NCBI GenBank assembly: GCA_035549075.1
Contig: DASZRT010000054.1
Span: 1-64,000 of the forward strand
From: DASZFV01 sp035549075
Lineage (GTDB): Bacteria; Myxococcota_A; Polyangia; Fen-1088
Length of the DNA stretch: 64,000 nt
Direction: 5' to 3'
A program made the position numbers and the translations under genes. The notes beneath the pieces are model-generated. The model was not told where the DNA came from and ran no database searches. It was given only the letters and a program-made list of their open reading frames with translations. Positions 35,317 to 47,843 of the stretch are shown piece after piece (the first letter of the stretch is position 1; the number at the start of each line of letters is the position of its first letter).

Positions 35317-36854
35317 GCGTAGCCTCCGCTCCCGCTGCCGACCTGCACCCAAGTGTCCTTCGAGCCGCCGCCCTGGCTCGAGTTCACGACGTACGAGCCG
35401 GCGCGCAACGCGACGCGCGTGAGCCCGCCCGGCAAGACCCAGCGCCCCGGCACCGCCGAAGACGAGCTAGTCGACGAGCTTCCCGAGCGCGTCGCCAGGA
35501 TGTACGGCCGCAGGTCGACGCGCCTCGGCTCGAGGCGCTTGTTCTCGGGCACCCACGTCGGGCACGTCGACAGCTCGACCCGGTGCTGGGCGATGTACTT
35601 GCGCGGGTCGGCCAGCACGAGGCTTCTGAACTTGTCGCGCTCGGCCTGCGACGCCTGCGGGCCCATGAGCATGCCGTAGCCGCCCGCCTCGTCGACGGCT
35701 TTGACGACGAGCTCGGCGAGGTGCTCGACGACGTAGTCGCGATCGTCGCGGCGCGCGCACACGAACGTCGGCACCTGCTCGATGATCGGCTCTTCCTTCA
35801 AGAAGAACTTGATGAGATCCGGGACAAATGGATAGATGGCCTTGTCGTCGGCGACGCCGTTGCCGGGCGCGTTGGCGAGCGCGACGCGCCCCTTGGCCCA
35901 CGCACGCATGAGGCCGGGCACGCCCAGCAAGCTGTCGGGCCGGAAGAACTCGGGATCGAGGAACGCGTCGTCCGTGCGGCGGTAGATGACGTGCACGCGG
36001 CGCGGGCCCATCGTCGTGCGCACGAACACGTCGTCGCCCTCGACGACGAGGTCGCTCGCCTCGACGAGCTCGAGGCCCATCGAGCGCGCGAGGAAGCTGT
36101 GCTCGAAGTAGGCCGAGTTGTACGGCCCCGGCGTCAGCACGACGACGGTCGCCTCTTCGGGATCGACGCCGTCGGGCGAGACCGAGCGCAGCGCCTCGGC
36201 GAGCTGCGACGGGTAATCGTCGACGCGGCGAACGCCCACCGACTCCATCGAGTGCTGGAAGACGCGCTTCGTGACCTGGCGGTTCTCGAGCACGTACGAC
36301 ACGCCCGACGGCGTGCGCAGGTTGTCCTCGAGGACGCGCAGAGTGCCCGATGGATCGCGGATGAGATCGACGCCCGCGATGTGGATGCGGACCCCGCCCG
36401 CGGGCTTGATGCCGCGCAGCCGCGGCTCGAAGCTCTTAGATTTGTCGACCATCTCGCGCGGCACGACGCCCTCGCGCATCGTGTGCTGCGCGCCGTAGAC
36501 GTCGTCCAAGAAGAGCTCGAGCGCCGTGAGCCGCTGCTTGAGCCCGCGCTCGAGCCGCGCCCACTCGACGGCCTCCATGACGCGCGGCACGAGGCACATC
36601 GGCATGACCTTCTCGGTGCCGCGCTGATCCGAGTAGACGGAGAACGTGACGCCCTGCTGCACGAGCGACAGCTCGGCCAGCGTCTGGCAACGCTGGAACG
36701 ACTCGGGCGTCAGGCCCTGGAGCATGTCGGCGGCGACGCGCGCGTGGGGACGCGGCTGACCGCGCTCGTCGACGAGCTCGTCGTAGACACCGCCCAAGAG
36801 CCCGTATCCCCGCAAGAGCAGCGAACCCTCGGCCTCTGAAACCACGAAACTCAA
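35313..36854 (-). CDS. Circularly permuted type 2 ATP-grasp protein
   Basis: A 513-residue predicted amide/peptide ligase. It shows family blocks DLIRDPSGTLRVLEDNLRTPSG, LTPGPYNSAYFEH and LGVPGLMRAW. It would activate a carboxylate with ATP and join it to an amine. The C-terminal end has a Ser-rich insert before the last strands. The start codon is TTG at 36854, with a GTG three codons later; neither has a clear ribosome-binding site, so a leaderless message is possible. It heads the minus-strand operon with alpha-E and the PtsP-like protein. Confidence 0.92.
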   Translation of the reverse strand: MSFVVSEAEGSLLLRGYGLLGGVYDELVDERGQPRPHARVAADMLQGLTPESFQRCQTLAELSLVQQGVTFSVYSDQRGTEKVMPMCLVPRVMEAVEWARLERGLKQRLTALELFLDDVYGAQHTMREGVVPREMVDKSKSFEPRLRGIKPAGGVRIHIAGVDLIRDPSGTLRVLEDNLRTPSGVSYVLENRQVTKRVFQHSMESVGVRRVDDYPSQLAEALRSVSPDGVDPEEATVVVLTPGPYNSAYFEHSFLARSMGLELVEASDLVVEGDDVFVRTTMGPRRVHVIYRRTDDAFLDPEFFRPDSLLGVPGLMRAWAKGRVALANAPGNGVADDKAIYPFVPDLIKFFLKEEPIIEQVPTFVCARRDDRDYVVEHLAELVVKAVDEAGGYGMLMGPQASQAERDKFRSLVLADPRKYIAQHRVELSTCPTWVPENKRLEPRRVDLRPYILATRSGSSSTSSSSAVPGRWVLPGGLTRVALRAGSYVVNSSQGGGSKDTWVQVGSGSGGYA

Positions 36855-36968
36855 TCTATTTCAGATGCCCGGGGTCGGCTACAGTCAATCCGTGCGTTAC
36901 GCAAGAATGACCCCTCAGAAACGGGGGAGTTACGCGCGGCGCTCTATGGTCTTCGTGGCTTTCGACTG
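36855..36968. promoter_or_regulatory. Bidirectional promoter region between amidoligase operons
   Basis: The 114 bases serve both operons. GTTACGC occurs twice (36896-36902 and 36929-36935), 33 bases apart, about three helical turns. CCCC and GGGG runs lie between them. Paired sites at this spacing could bind a shared regulator. No convincing -35/-10 pair was found on either strand. Confidence 0.4.
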
Positions 36969-39599
36969 ATGCCCGCGCCGACGCTGCCAGCTTTCTCCGA
37001 CGACGATCAGGCGCCGGTCTCCCAACGCGATTCCAAGCGTGGATCGACCGCGACCTACGCCTCGCGCGCGGTCGCGCACGACGAGCTGGCCGACGGCGCG
37101 GGCGGCCTGCGCGCGCACTGGCGCGAGCTCGCGACGCGCTTCGACGCGCTGCCGGCCGACGAGCTGTCGCGCCGCTGGGAGCAGGCGCGGCACCTGCTGC
37201 ACGACAACGGCGTCAGCTACAACGTCTACGGCGACGCGAAGGGCATGGAGCGGCCGTGGCCGCTCGGGCCCATGCCGATCGTCGTGTCGCACGAGGATCA
37301 CGTCGCGCTCGCGGCCGGCCTCGCGCAGCGCGCGCGCCTGTTCGACGCGATCCTCGCCGATCTCTACCGCGGCGGATCGTCGCGCGTGCTCGACGAGGGC
37401 CTCGTGCCCGCCGAGCTCGTGCTCGCGCACCCGGGCTTCCTGCGGCCGTGCCGCGGCGTCGTGCCGGCGCTCGGGCGCTTCCTGCACTTCTACGCCGCGG
37501 ATCTCGTGCGCGAGCCGTCGGGCGAGTGGTGCGTGCTGGCCGATCGCACGCAGGCGCCGTCGGGCGCGGGCTACGCGCTCGAGAACCGCATCATCGTCTC
37601 GCGCGTGCTGCCCGACGAGTTCAAGGCCTGTCAGGTCGAGCGCCTCGCGCCGTATTTTCAGCAGGTGCGCCGCTCGCTGGCCGCGCTCGCCCCGCAGGCG
37701 CGCGACAACCCGCGCATCGTGCTGCTGTCGCCGGGCCCGTACAACGCGACCTACTTCGAGCAGGCGTTCCTCGCGCAGTACCTCGGCTACATGCTGGTCG
37801 AGGGCGCGGACCTCACGGTGCGCGAGGGCGTCGTCTACTTGAAGACGCTCGGCGGCCTCCACCGCGTCGACGTCGTCCTGCGCCGCCTCAACGACGACTT
37901 CTGCGATCCGCTCGAGCTGCGCGCCGATTCGGCGCTGGGCGTGCCCGGGCTCTTGCAGGCCGTGCGCGAGGGCAACGTCGCCGTCGCCAACGCGCTCGGC
38001 AGCGCCGTCGTGCAGTCGGCGGCGTTCATGCCGTTCTTGCCGGGCATCTGTCGCGCGCTCCTGGGAGAGGAGCTCAAGCTTCCCGCGATCGAGACGTGGT
38101 GGTGCGGCGAGCCGCGCGTGCTGGCGCACGTGCTCGCGCAGCTGCCCGACATGGTCATCAAGCCGGCCTTCCCCATGGGACGCAGCGAGCCGATCTTCTG
38201 CGACGAGCTCGACGCCGAGGCGCGGGAGTCGCTGCGCGCGCGCCTGCAGGCCGCGCCCGCGCAGTTCGTCGCGCAGCGCCGCGCGACGCTGTCGACGACG
38301 CCGCTGTGGGAGAGCGGCGAGCTGCAGCCGCGGCGCTTGCTGCTGCGCTCGTTCCTCGTCAACGAGGCGCCCGAAGCCGAGTCCGGGGGCTACCGCATGA
38401 TGCCGGGCGGCCTCGCCGTCGTCGCCGCGCGCGACCAGCGCCACGACATCTCGATCCAGCGCGGCGCCGCGAGCCAGGACACGTGGGTGCTCGCCGACGG
38501 GCCCGTGAGCACGCTGTCGTTGCTGCGGCCGCCGGGCGCGCCCGTCGAGCTGTCGCGCGGCGGCGGCGATCTCCCGAGCCGCGTCGCCGACAATTTGTTT
38601 TGGCTGGGCCGTTACGCCGAGCGCGCCGACGCGCTCGCGCGGCTCGCGCGCACGGCGCTGGCGCGGCTGCCCGACGGCGCCGAGCCGTCCGAGACGCTCG
38701 TCTCGGCGTTGCGCGCGCAGGCGCGCGTCGCGGCGGTGACGATGTCGAGCGCCGCCGAGAAGAAGCGCGACGTCTTCGGCACGATCTGCTGGCTGCTGTT
38801 CGACGGCGACACGCAGGGCACGCTCGTCGACGCCGTGCGATCGATCTACCGCGTGGGTCGCGCCATCCGCGATCGCCTCTCGGGCGACACCTGGCGCGTC
38901 ATCACCGCGATCGATCAAACGCTGCGCGAGGCGCAAGAGATGCGCGACGCCGATGCGTGGTCGGCCACCGGTAACACGACGGGCGCCGTGTCGGCGCTGC
39001 TCGATCGCGTCGTCGCGCTGCTCGCGGGGCTCTCCGGCCTCGTCATGGACAGCATGTCGCGCGGCCACGGCTGGCGCTTCCTCGAGATGGGGCGGCGGCT
39101 CGAGCGCGCGCTCAGCCTCACGGTCACGATCGACGCCACGCTCACGACGGCGCGCCCCGCCGAGAACGCCGTGCTCGAGGCGCTGCTCGAGGCCGCCGAC
39201 AGCGCCATCACCTACCGCCGCCGCTACCTCGCGAGCCTGCACGCCGCGGGCGTGCTCGATCTCTTGCTGTGCGATCCGACGAACCCGCGCTCGGTCGTGT
39301 TCCAGCTCGCGGCGCTGCTCGAGCACGTCGTCAAGCTGCCGCACGACGCGGGCCGCTCGCGCGAGGGCATCGAGACGGGCCTCGCGCAAGGCGCCGACAC
39401 GCTGCTGTCGCGCATGGAGGAGGTCAGCGTGCGCCGCCTCGCCGAGGTCGATCCGCACGAGCGTCGCCCCAACCTCGCGGCGCGCACGGCCGAGCTGCTG
39501 CGCGAGCTGCCGGCGCTGTCTGACGCGCTCACCGAGAGCTACCTCAACCACGCCATGCAGGCGCGCCAGCTGGCTTCTGAAAGCTCGGCCTCGTCTTGA
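36969..39599 (+). CDS. Fused circularly permuted ATP-grasp / alpha-E protein
   Basis: An 876-residue fusion. Residues about 60-520 are an ATP-grasp ligase (DLVREPSGEWCVLADRTQAP, LLSPGPYNATYFEQ, LGVPGLLQAV). Residues about 535-870 are an alpha-E domain (RVADNLFWLGRYAERADALA). The two activities are separate genes in the divergent operon. Compared with its split paralogue the ATP-grasp part has its own extra N-terminus. The TTGA overlap with the transglutaminase gene shows coupled translation. Confidence 0.92.
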   Translation: MPAPTLPAFSDDDQAPVSQRDSKRGSTATYASRAVAHDELADGAGGLRAHWRELATRFDALPADELSRRWEQARHLLHDNGVSYNVYGDAKGMERPWPLGPMPIVVSHEDHVALAAGLAQRARLFDAILADLYRGGSSRVLDEGLVPAELVLAHPGFLRPCRGVVPALGRFLHFYAADLVREPSGEWCVLADRTQAPSGAGYALENRIIVSRVLPDEFKACQVERLAPYFQQVRRSLAALAPQARDNPRIVLLSPGPYNATYFEQAFLAQYLGYMLVEGADLTVREGVVYLKTLGGLHRVDVVLRRLNDDFCDPLELRADSALGVPGLLQAVREGNVAVANALGSAVVQSAAFMPFLPGICRALLGEELKLPAIETWWCGEPRVLAHVLAQLPDMVIKPAFPMGRSEPIFCDELDAEARESLRARLQAAPAQFVAQRRATLSTTPLWESGELQPRRLLLRSFLVNEAPEAESGGYRMMPGGLAVVAARDQRHDISIQRGAASQDTWVLADGPVSTLSLLRPPGAPVELSRGGGDLPSRVADNLFWLGRYAERADALARLARTALARLPDGAEPSETLVSALRAQARVAAVTMSSAAEKKRDVFGTICWLLFDGDTQGTLVDAVRSIYRVGRAIRDRLSGDTWRVITAIDQTLREAQEMRDADAWSATGNTTGAVSALLDRVVALLAGLSGLVMDSMSRGHGWRFLEMGRRLERALSLTVTIDATLTTARPAENAVLEALLEAADSAITYRRRYLASLHAAGVLDLLLCDPTNPRSVVFQLAALLEHVVKLPHDAGRSREGIETGLAQGADTLLSRMEEVSVRRLAEVDPHERRPNLAARTAELLRELPALSDALTESYLNHAMQARQLASESSASS

Positions 39600-40504
39600 A
39601 ACACCACGTGGTGCACATCACCGAGTACCTCTACTCGGAGCGCGTCTCGACGTCGCACCACGGGCTGCACCTGTTGATGCGCGACACGCCCGAGCAGAAG
39701 CGTTTGTCCGAGGAGCTCGACGTCTCGCCCGCGCCGGCGATGCGCCGCGAGCGCCTCGACGACTTCGGCAACCGCACGACCTACGTCGAGATCCTCGAGC
39801 CGCACACGAACCTGCGCATCACGGCGACGAGCGACGTCGAGGTCGCGCCGCGCGGGCCGCTGCCGGCGACGAGCCCGTCGTGGGAGTCGGTGCGCGACGC
39901 CGCGCGCGCGGGCGCCGACGAAGAGGCGCGCGAGGCGCGCGGCTACTCGTTCGCGTCGCCGCACGTGCCGTTCTCCTCGTCGGCGCGCGCGCTCGCCGCG
40001 GCGTCGTTCACGCCGGGGCGTCCGATCCTCGAAGCGGCGCGCGAGCTCACGAAGCGCCTGCACGACACGTTCGTCTACGACAGCCGCGCGACGACGATCG
40101 CGACGCCCGTCGACGAGGTCGTGCGCCTCGGCCGCGGCGTGTGCCAGGACTTCGCGCACGTGCAGATCGCCGGGCTGCGCGCGCTCGGCATTCCGGCGCG
40201 CTACGTGAGCGGCTACCTCGTGACGAAGCCGCCGCCCGGCAAGCCGCGCCTCGTGGGCGCCGACGCCTCGCACGCGTGGCTCGCCGTCTGGGCGCCGGGG
40301 CTCGGCTGGACGCCGTTCGATCCGACGAACGATCTCGTGCCGGGCGAGCAGCACATCACCGTGGCGTGGGGCCGCGACTTCAGCGACGTCACGCCCGTCC
40401 GCGGCGTCATCATGGGCGGCGGCCGCCACGATCTGTGGGTCTCGGTCGACGTCGCCCCCGCGCCGCCGGCATCGCCCGCGGCTTCTCCCGTCGCTTCGAC
40501 CTGA
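39596..40504 (+). CDS. Transglutaminase-like cysteine peptidase
   Basis: A 302-residue protein with an N-terminal beta domain (KHHVVHITEYLYSERV) and a transglutaminase-fold core. The catalytic triad is Cys183 (GVCQDFAHV), His226 (DASHAWLAV) and Asp242 (FDPTND). In these clusters the enzyme is thought to cut or rearrange peptide bonds made by the ATP-grasp ligase. The start is TTG, overlapping the stop of the fusion gene by four bases. No signal peptide, so it acts in the cytoplasm. Confidence 0.93.
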   Translation: MKHHVVHITEYLYSERVSTSHHGLHLLMRDTPEQKRLSEELDVSPAPAMRRERLDDFGNRTTYVEILEPHTNLRITATSDVEVAPRGPLPATSPSWESVRDAARAGADEEAREARGYSFASPHVPFSSSARALAAASFTPGRPILEAARELTKRLHDTFVYDSRATTIATPVDEVVRLGRGVCQDFAHVQIAGLRALGIPARYVSGYLVTKPPPGKPRLVGADASHAWLAVWAPGLGWTPFDPTNDLVPGEQHITVAWGRDFSDVTPVRGVIMGGGRHDLWVSVDVAPAPPASPAASPVAST

Positions 40505-40505
40505 C

Positions 40506-41723
40506 TCAGCGGCGCGGGCGACGACGACGGATCACGACGAGCGCGATCCCGAGCGCGAGCGTGAACAGCGCGGGCGCTTCGGTCTCGCCGGCGATCGCGC
40601 AACCGCCGCCCGAGCTCCCGTGCGAGCCCGTCGTGCCGCCGTTGTTGGTTCCCGTCGAGCCGCCCGCGGCCGTCGAGCCGCCGGTGCCGGTCGTGCCGCC
40701 GCTCGCCCCGGTGGTGCCACCCGTCGCCGTTTCGCCGCCAGCGCCCGTCGTGCCGCCGGTGTCGCTCGTGCCACCCGCGCCCGTCATGCCGCCGGTGGCC
40801 GACGATCCGCCCGCGCCCGTCGTGCCTCCCGTCGCCGACGAACCGCCCGCGCCCGTCGTGCCGCCCGCGCCCGTCGAACCGCCCGCGCCCGTCGTGCCCC
40901 CCGTGCCCGTCGTGCCGCCCGTGCCCGTCGTGACCGGCGTCGTCGCGATGCCGGTCGCGCCCCAGAACACGACGTGCGCGCCGTTGGTCTTCTCGACGAG
41001 GACGCTCGTGAGCGTGCCGGCGCCGGGGTTGAGCTCGATGCCCGTGATCGTGTGCGTCGTCGAGTCGCCCTCGTTGTCGTTCGAGCCCCACTTGCGCATG
41101 CCCGCGATGAGGTTGAAGAACACGGGGTCGCCCGCCTTGGCGCCGCCGATGCCGTAGTCAGGCAGCGAGAGCTTCTGCACGTTGTCGGCCGTGCCGCCCG
41201 AGTACTTCATCGTCACGGTGAGCGCCGCGGCGCCCTCCGACGTCGTGATGAGCAGGAACATCTTCGAGTACGTCGCCGCCGGCACCGGCACCTCGAAGCT
41301 CTGCGCGCCGCGCGACTTGTTTTGATAGACCTGGTGCGTCTGCGGGCTCGTGATGGGCGCCGTGTTGGAGAAGTGGAGTTGGATCGCCGGGTGGCGCGAG
41401 TCGGCGGCGAACATGCCGTCGTCGGGCAGCGCGACGCCGACCTTGCCGCCCACGGTCTTGCCCATCGTCGAGAGCGCCGTCTCGACGGCGTTGGTGACGA
41501 AGCCGTCGGCGTTTCCGTCGCCGTCGACGCCCTGACCGCTGGACCACGGCGTGATCGTGCCGTTGGCGATCGTCGAGACGGTGCGACCGTCGATGATGGC
41601 GTCGACGTTCACCTGCACGACCGTGTCGGCCGCCCGTGCGGGCCGCGCGAACGCGGCGATGACGGCCCATGTGGCCATGACAGCGAGGGCGACGAGTCCA
41701 CGGCAGCGTGACGTAAACGACAT
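40506..41723 (-). CDS. Secreted protein with Gly/Thr-rich linker and MYXO-CTERM tail
   Basis: A 405-residue surface protein. A signal peptide (ending ARPARA) leads to a beta-rich domain of about 240 residues (DTVVQVNVDAIIDG start). A tandem TGAGG/TGTGG linker follows, then a C-terminal CAIAGE, a membrane segment and RRRRPRR. The Cys-TM-Arg tail is the MYXO-CTERM sorting signal known from Myxococcota. The role of the N-terminal domain is unknown. It ends one base after the convergent transglutaminase gene. Confidence 0.85.
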   Translation of the reverse strand: MSFTSRCRGLVALAVMATWAVIAAFARPARAADTVVQVNVDAIIDGRTVSTIANGTITPWSSGQGVDGDGNADGFVTNAVETALSTMGKTVGGKVGVALPDDGMFAADSRHPAIQLHFSNTAPITSPQTHQVYQNKSRGAQSFEVPVPAATYSKMFLLITTSEGAAALTVTMKYSGGTADNVQKLSLPDYGIGGAKAGDPVFFNLIAGMRKWGSNDNEGDSTTHTITGIELNPGAGTLTSVLVEKTNGAHVVFWGATGIATTPVTTGTGGTTGTGGTTGAGGSTGAGGTTGAGGSSATGGTTGAGGSSATGGMTGAGGTSDTGGTTGAGGETATGGTTGASGGTTGTGGSTAAGGSTGTNNGGTTGSHGSSGGGCAIAGETEAPALFTLALGIALVVIRRRRPRR

Positions 41724-41921
41724 GCGCGCACTGTCGCCTCGATCGCGGGCGACGGTCAACCGAACGCCCGTGCATCGGCGGACGCGAAAGCGAACGGCGT
41801 GACGAAGGCGACGCGAACGCGACACCGTTGTCGCGCTCGGTGACGACGCGGCGCGGGTGCGCCTGAAACGCCGCGAGATCGCGCCGTCGCGCTGGCCTTC
41901 GGCTTGCTCTTCACGGCCGCC

Positions 41922-43355
41922 ATGAAGAACCTCCGCCTCGCTTCGTTGACGACTTCTTTGCTCGCGCTCGCCCTCGCGGCCGGCTGTTCGTCCAGCGGCA
42001 CGTCCGAGGATCTTCCGGGCACCGGCGGCTCGCTCGGCTCGCCGGGCTCGACCTCGACGGGCAGCGATGCACCCGCGGCGCCGACGGGAAGCGGTCCCAT
42101 CGAAACGCCGAGCACGGGCGGCGGCGCATTCAGCGGCGCGACGACGGGCACGGGCGGCGTCACCGGCGCGGGCGGCGCGACGAGCAGCGCGGGCGGCTCG
42201 CTCGGTGTCGGCGGCGTGGGCGACATCCTCGGCGGCCCGAGCCCGACGCCGTCGCAAGCGCAGCTCACGGCCGGCACGTGGGACGACAACCTCAACTTCG
42301 ACTTCTATCAGACGTACCTGACGAACATGGCGCAGCTCGATGGCGCGCCGCTCATCGATCGCGCGAACCGGCTCGAGATCACCGTCTCGGCAGGCCCCAC
42401 GTTTCCGCTCGCGGGCGCGCGCGTCACCGTGAGCGACGCGCAAGGCAAGCTGTTCTCATCGACGACGCGCGGTGACGGAAAGCTCTTCTTTTTTCCTGGC
42501 ACCGTGGGCGCGACGCCCGGCACGGAGCTGACCCTCGCGATCTCGTATGGCGGCCAGGACGCGACGATCACGGCGCACGTCGGCGACACGGAAGCCGGCG
42601 TTCAGCTGTTCGACGGTTGGACGGCGCCCGCGCCCACGCTCGACCTCGCGCTCGTCGTCGACACGACGGGAAGCATGGGCGACGAGCTCGCCTTCCTGCA
42701 ACGCGAGATGGCGGCGATCCTCGGCCAAGTCTCGCGCGACTTCCCCGGCGTCGCGCAGCGCTGGTCGGCCATCTTCTACCGCGACACGCAGGACGAGTAC
42801 GTCGTGCGCACCTTCGACTTCACGTCGTCGATCGACACGATCCAGACCGAGCTCGCCGCGCAGTCGGCCGCCGGCGGCGGCGATCTGCCCGAGGCGCCCG
42901 ATCAAGCGCTCGCGAAGCTCTCGACGCTCTCGTGGCGGCCCGACTCCGTCGCGCGCATGGCCTTCTGGATCGCCGACGCGCCCCACCACGCCGCGCAGGC
43001 GACGACGATGGCGCAAGACATCCTCACGGCGCACGGCCTCGGCATCCGCATCTACCCCATCGCCGCGAGCGGCACCGACGATCTCCTCGAGTACACGATG
43101 CGCACGGCGGCCGAGGTCACGGGTGGTCGCTACCTCTTCCTCACCAACGACTCGGGCATCGGCGGCGACCACAAAGAGCCGACGATCCCCTGCTACACGG
43201 TCACGACGTTGCACGCGGCGATGATGCGCATGATCGACATGGAGCTCACCGGCACCGACGCGCAGCCCGCGCCCGCCGACGTCATCCGCACGGCGGGCCA
43301 CCCCGTGGACGGCCGCTGCACGACCGACAGCGGCGAGGTCGTGACCATTCTCTGA
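41922..43355 (+). CDS. Lipoprotein with von Willebrand factor A domain
   Basis: A 477-residue lipoprotein. The lipobox is LAAGC, followed by a Gly/Ser/Thr linker, a carboxypeptidase-regulatory-like beta domain (about 145-220) and a VWA domain (from about 240) with the metal site DTTGSMGDE. VWA domains bind protein partners through Mg2+. The start at 41922 is the ATG just before the signal peptide. Partner unknown. Confidence 0.85.
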   Translation: MKNLRLASLTTSLLALALAAGCSSSGTSEDLPGTGGSLGSPGSTSTGSDAPAAPTGSGPIETPSTGGGAFSGATTGTGGVTGAGGATSSAGGSLGVGGVGDILGGPSPTPSQAQLTAGTWDDNLNFDFYQTYLTNMAQLDGAPLIDRANRLEITVSAGPTFPLAGARVTVSDAQGKLFSSTTRGDGKLFFFPGTVGATPGTELTLAISYGGQDATITAHVGDTEAGVQLFDGWTAPAPTLDLALVVDTTGSMGDELAFLQREMAAILGQVSRDFPGVAQRWSAIFYRDTQDEYVVRTFDFTSSIDTIQTELAAQSAAGGGDLPEAPDQALAKLSTLSWRPDSVARMAFWIADAPHHAAQATTMAQDILTAHGLGIRIYPIAASGTDDLLEYTMRTAAEVTGGRYLFLTNDSGIGGDHKEPTIPCYTVTTLHAAMMRMIDMELTGTDAQPAPADVIRTAGHPVDGRCTTDSGEVVTIL

Positions 43356-43420
43356 TCGCGTTGCACAGATCGGACACTCCCGAAACAACGCGGCAACGCG
43401 CGGGGTGCTGAAGTGAGAAG

Positions 43421-45982
<2,562 letters not shown>

Positions 45983-46040
45983 GCCGTTCTTTCTAGGTTA
46001 GTCTGCCGTCATTGACCGACGGCCCGTTCGACCGACGAGG

Positions 46041-47843
46041 GTGCGCGGAGCCCTCGCCCCCCTCTCGCTCGCCGCGGCGCTCGCCGTAGGCGCGCTCGCG
46101 TGCAGCGGCCGCAGCCTCGGCCATGGCGGCCCCGACGGCGGCGGCGGCGAGACGTCGGGCGGCGGCGGCACGACGTCCGGTGGCCCAGGCGGCAACCCGG
46201 GCTCGGGGGGAGCCGCCACGGGAGGAGGCGCCGGCACGACCGCGACGGCAGGCACCGGCGGCGCCGCGACGGGCGGTGTCGGGGGCGCGATCGCGCCGCC
46301 CCCGGGCGACTTCGACCCCGGCAGCGTCGGACTGCGCCGCCTGAGCGATCCCGAATACGCGCGCACCGTCGAGGACCTGCTGGGCCTCACGGGCCTCGCG
46401 CCCGTCGTGACGACGTCGTTCTCGCAAGATCCCGACGTCGGCGGGTACGCGCACGACTACGACACCCTCGCGGGCCACGCGCCCGTCTCTTCGACGCGCT
46501 ACGAGGCGTACTTCGACGACGCCGTGAATTTCGTGCAGCAGGCGTTCGCGTCGGACGCGTTGCGCGCGCGCATCGTGACCTGCGCGCCGAAGAGCGCGAC
46601 CGACGACAGCTGCGCCGCGGAGATCGTGCGCGCCTTCGGGTTGCGGGCGTGGCGCCGGCCGCTCGCGGTCGGCGAGCTCGACGATCTCGTCAAGCTGGCG
46701 CGCGCCGCGCTCGACGGCGGCGACCCGTTCGAGACGGCGATCCAAGAGCCGCTCATCGCGCTGCTCGCGTCGGAGGCGTTCGTCTACCGCCTCGAGCTCG
46801 ACGCGCCCGCCGCCGGCACGGCCATGCGGCCGCTCGATTCGTACGAGCTCGCGTCGCGCCTTTCGTACTTCATCTGGAGCTCGATGCCCGACGACACGCT
46901 GTTCTCGCTCGCGGCGACGGGCGCGCTCGAGCACCCCGAGGTGCTTCAGGCCCAAGCGGCGCGCATGCTCGCGTCCCCGCGCGCCGACGGTCTCGCGCGC
47001 AACTTCTTCGGCCAGTGGCTCGATTTCCGCGACCTCACGAGGACGCTGCTTCCGCGCGACAACCTCGCGGGCTGGTCGCTCGGGTGGCAGTCGTCGATGG
47101 CGGAAGAGGCGCGGCTCTTCGTGACCGAGGTCGTGCAGAACAAGGGTAAGCCGTCCGACCTGCTCACGACGGACGTCAACTACGTCGACGGCAACCTCGC
47201 GGCGACGTACCGCTTGCCGCCGAACCCGCCGAACGCCATCACGCGCATGGTGCTCACGACGGATCAGCGCAAAGGCTTCTTGGGCCTCGCGGCCTTCCTC
47301 ACGGCTTCTTCGTTCGAGGCGACGACGTCGCCGATCCGTCGCGGCTACACCATCGACGAAGATCTCCTCTGCATGAACGTCCCCAACCCGCCGCCCGACG
47401 AGCCGCCCGACACCAACGTCGGCAGCCCGCGCGATCGCATGAACGCGCGCCTCTCCATGACCGCCTGCGCGAGCTGCCACAAGCCGATCGATCCCGTGGG
47501 CATCGGCCTCGAGACGTTCGACGAGACCGGCATGAGCCGCGTCGCGTACGCCGCCGACCCGGGCGTGTTCATCCAGACGACGGGCGCGACGCCCGACGGC
47601 ACGCCTTACGACGGCCTGCCCGATCTCGCCGACAAGCTGGCCAAGGATCCGCGGCTCGCGTCGTGCGCGCGGCAAGAGATGCTGCTCTACGCGCTGGGCC
47701 GCCCCGCGACGGCCACCGACAAGGACGCGCTCGCGCGGCTCGACGCGCGCTGGGTCACCGCGGGCGGCACCTTCCAAGCGCTCGTCTCGACCATCGTGAG
47801 CGACGATCTGTTCCGTTACCGCCGCGCGGAGGGGCAACCGTGA
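46041..47843 (+). CDS. DUF1592/DUF1588-type lipoprotein with CxxCH motif
   Basis: A 600-residue exported protein. A lipobox (GALAC) and Gly-rich linker precede a multi-domain helical region (RRLSDPEYARTVEDLLGL, then DSYELASRLSYFIWSSMPDD). Near the C-terminus TACASCHKPIDPVGIGLE gives a CxxCH motif as in DUF1588. These proteins are common in Planctomycetes and Myxococcota beside DUF1552 genes, and function is unknown. The start is GTG. Its stop overlaps the DUF1552 start (GTGA). Confidence 0.88.
   Translation: MRGALAPLSLAAALAVGALACSGRSLGHGGPDGGGGETSGGGGTTSGGPGGNPGSGGAATGGGAGTTATAGTGGAATGGVGGAIAPPPGDFDPGSVGLRRLSDPEYARTVEDLLGLTGLAPVVTTSFSQDPDVGGYAHDYDTLAGHAPVSSTRYEAYFDDAVNFVQQAFASDALRARIVTCAPKSATDDSCAAEIVRAFGLRAWRRPLAVGELDDLVKLARAALDGGDPFETAIQEPLIALLASEAFVYRLELDAPAAGTAMRPLDSYELASRLSYFIWSSMPDDTLFSLAATGALEHPEVLQAQAARMLASPRADGLARNFFGQWLDFRDLTRTLLPRDNLAGWSLGWQSSMAEEARLFVTEVVQNKGKPSDLLTTDVNYVDGNLAATYRLPPNPPNAITRMVLTTDQRKGFLGLAAFLTASSFEATTSPIRRGYTIDEDLLCMNVPNPPPDEPPDTNVGSPRDRMNARLSMTACASCHKPIDPVGIGLETFDETGMSRVAYAADPGVFIQTTGATPDGTPYDGLPDLADKLAKDPRLASCARQEMLLYALGRPATATDKDALARLDARWVTAGGTFQALVSTIVSDDLFRYRRAEGQP

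Noticed and set aside
40620..40940. CRISPR-like or minisatellite array
   Set aside because: The short repeats are the coding DNA for the TGAGG/TGTGG linker of the secreted protein, with no regular spacers.
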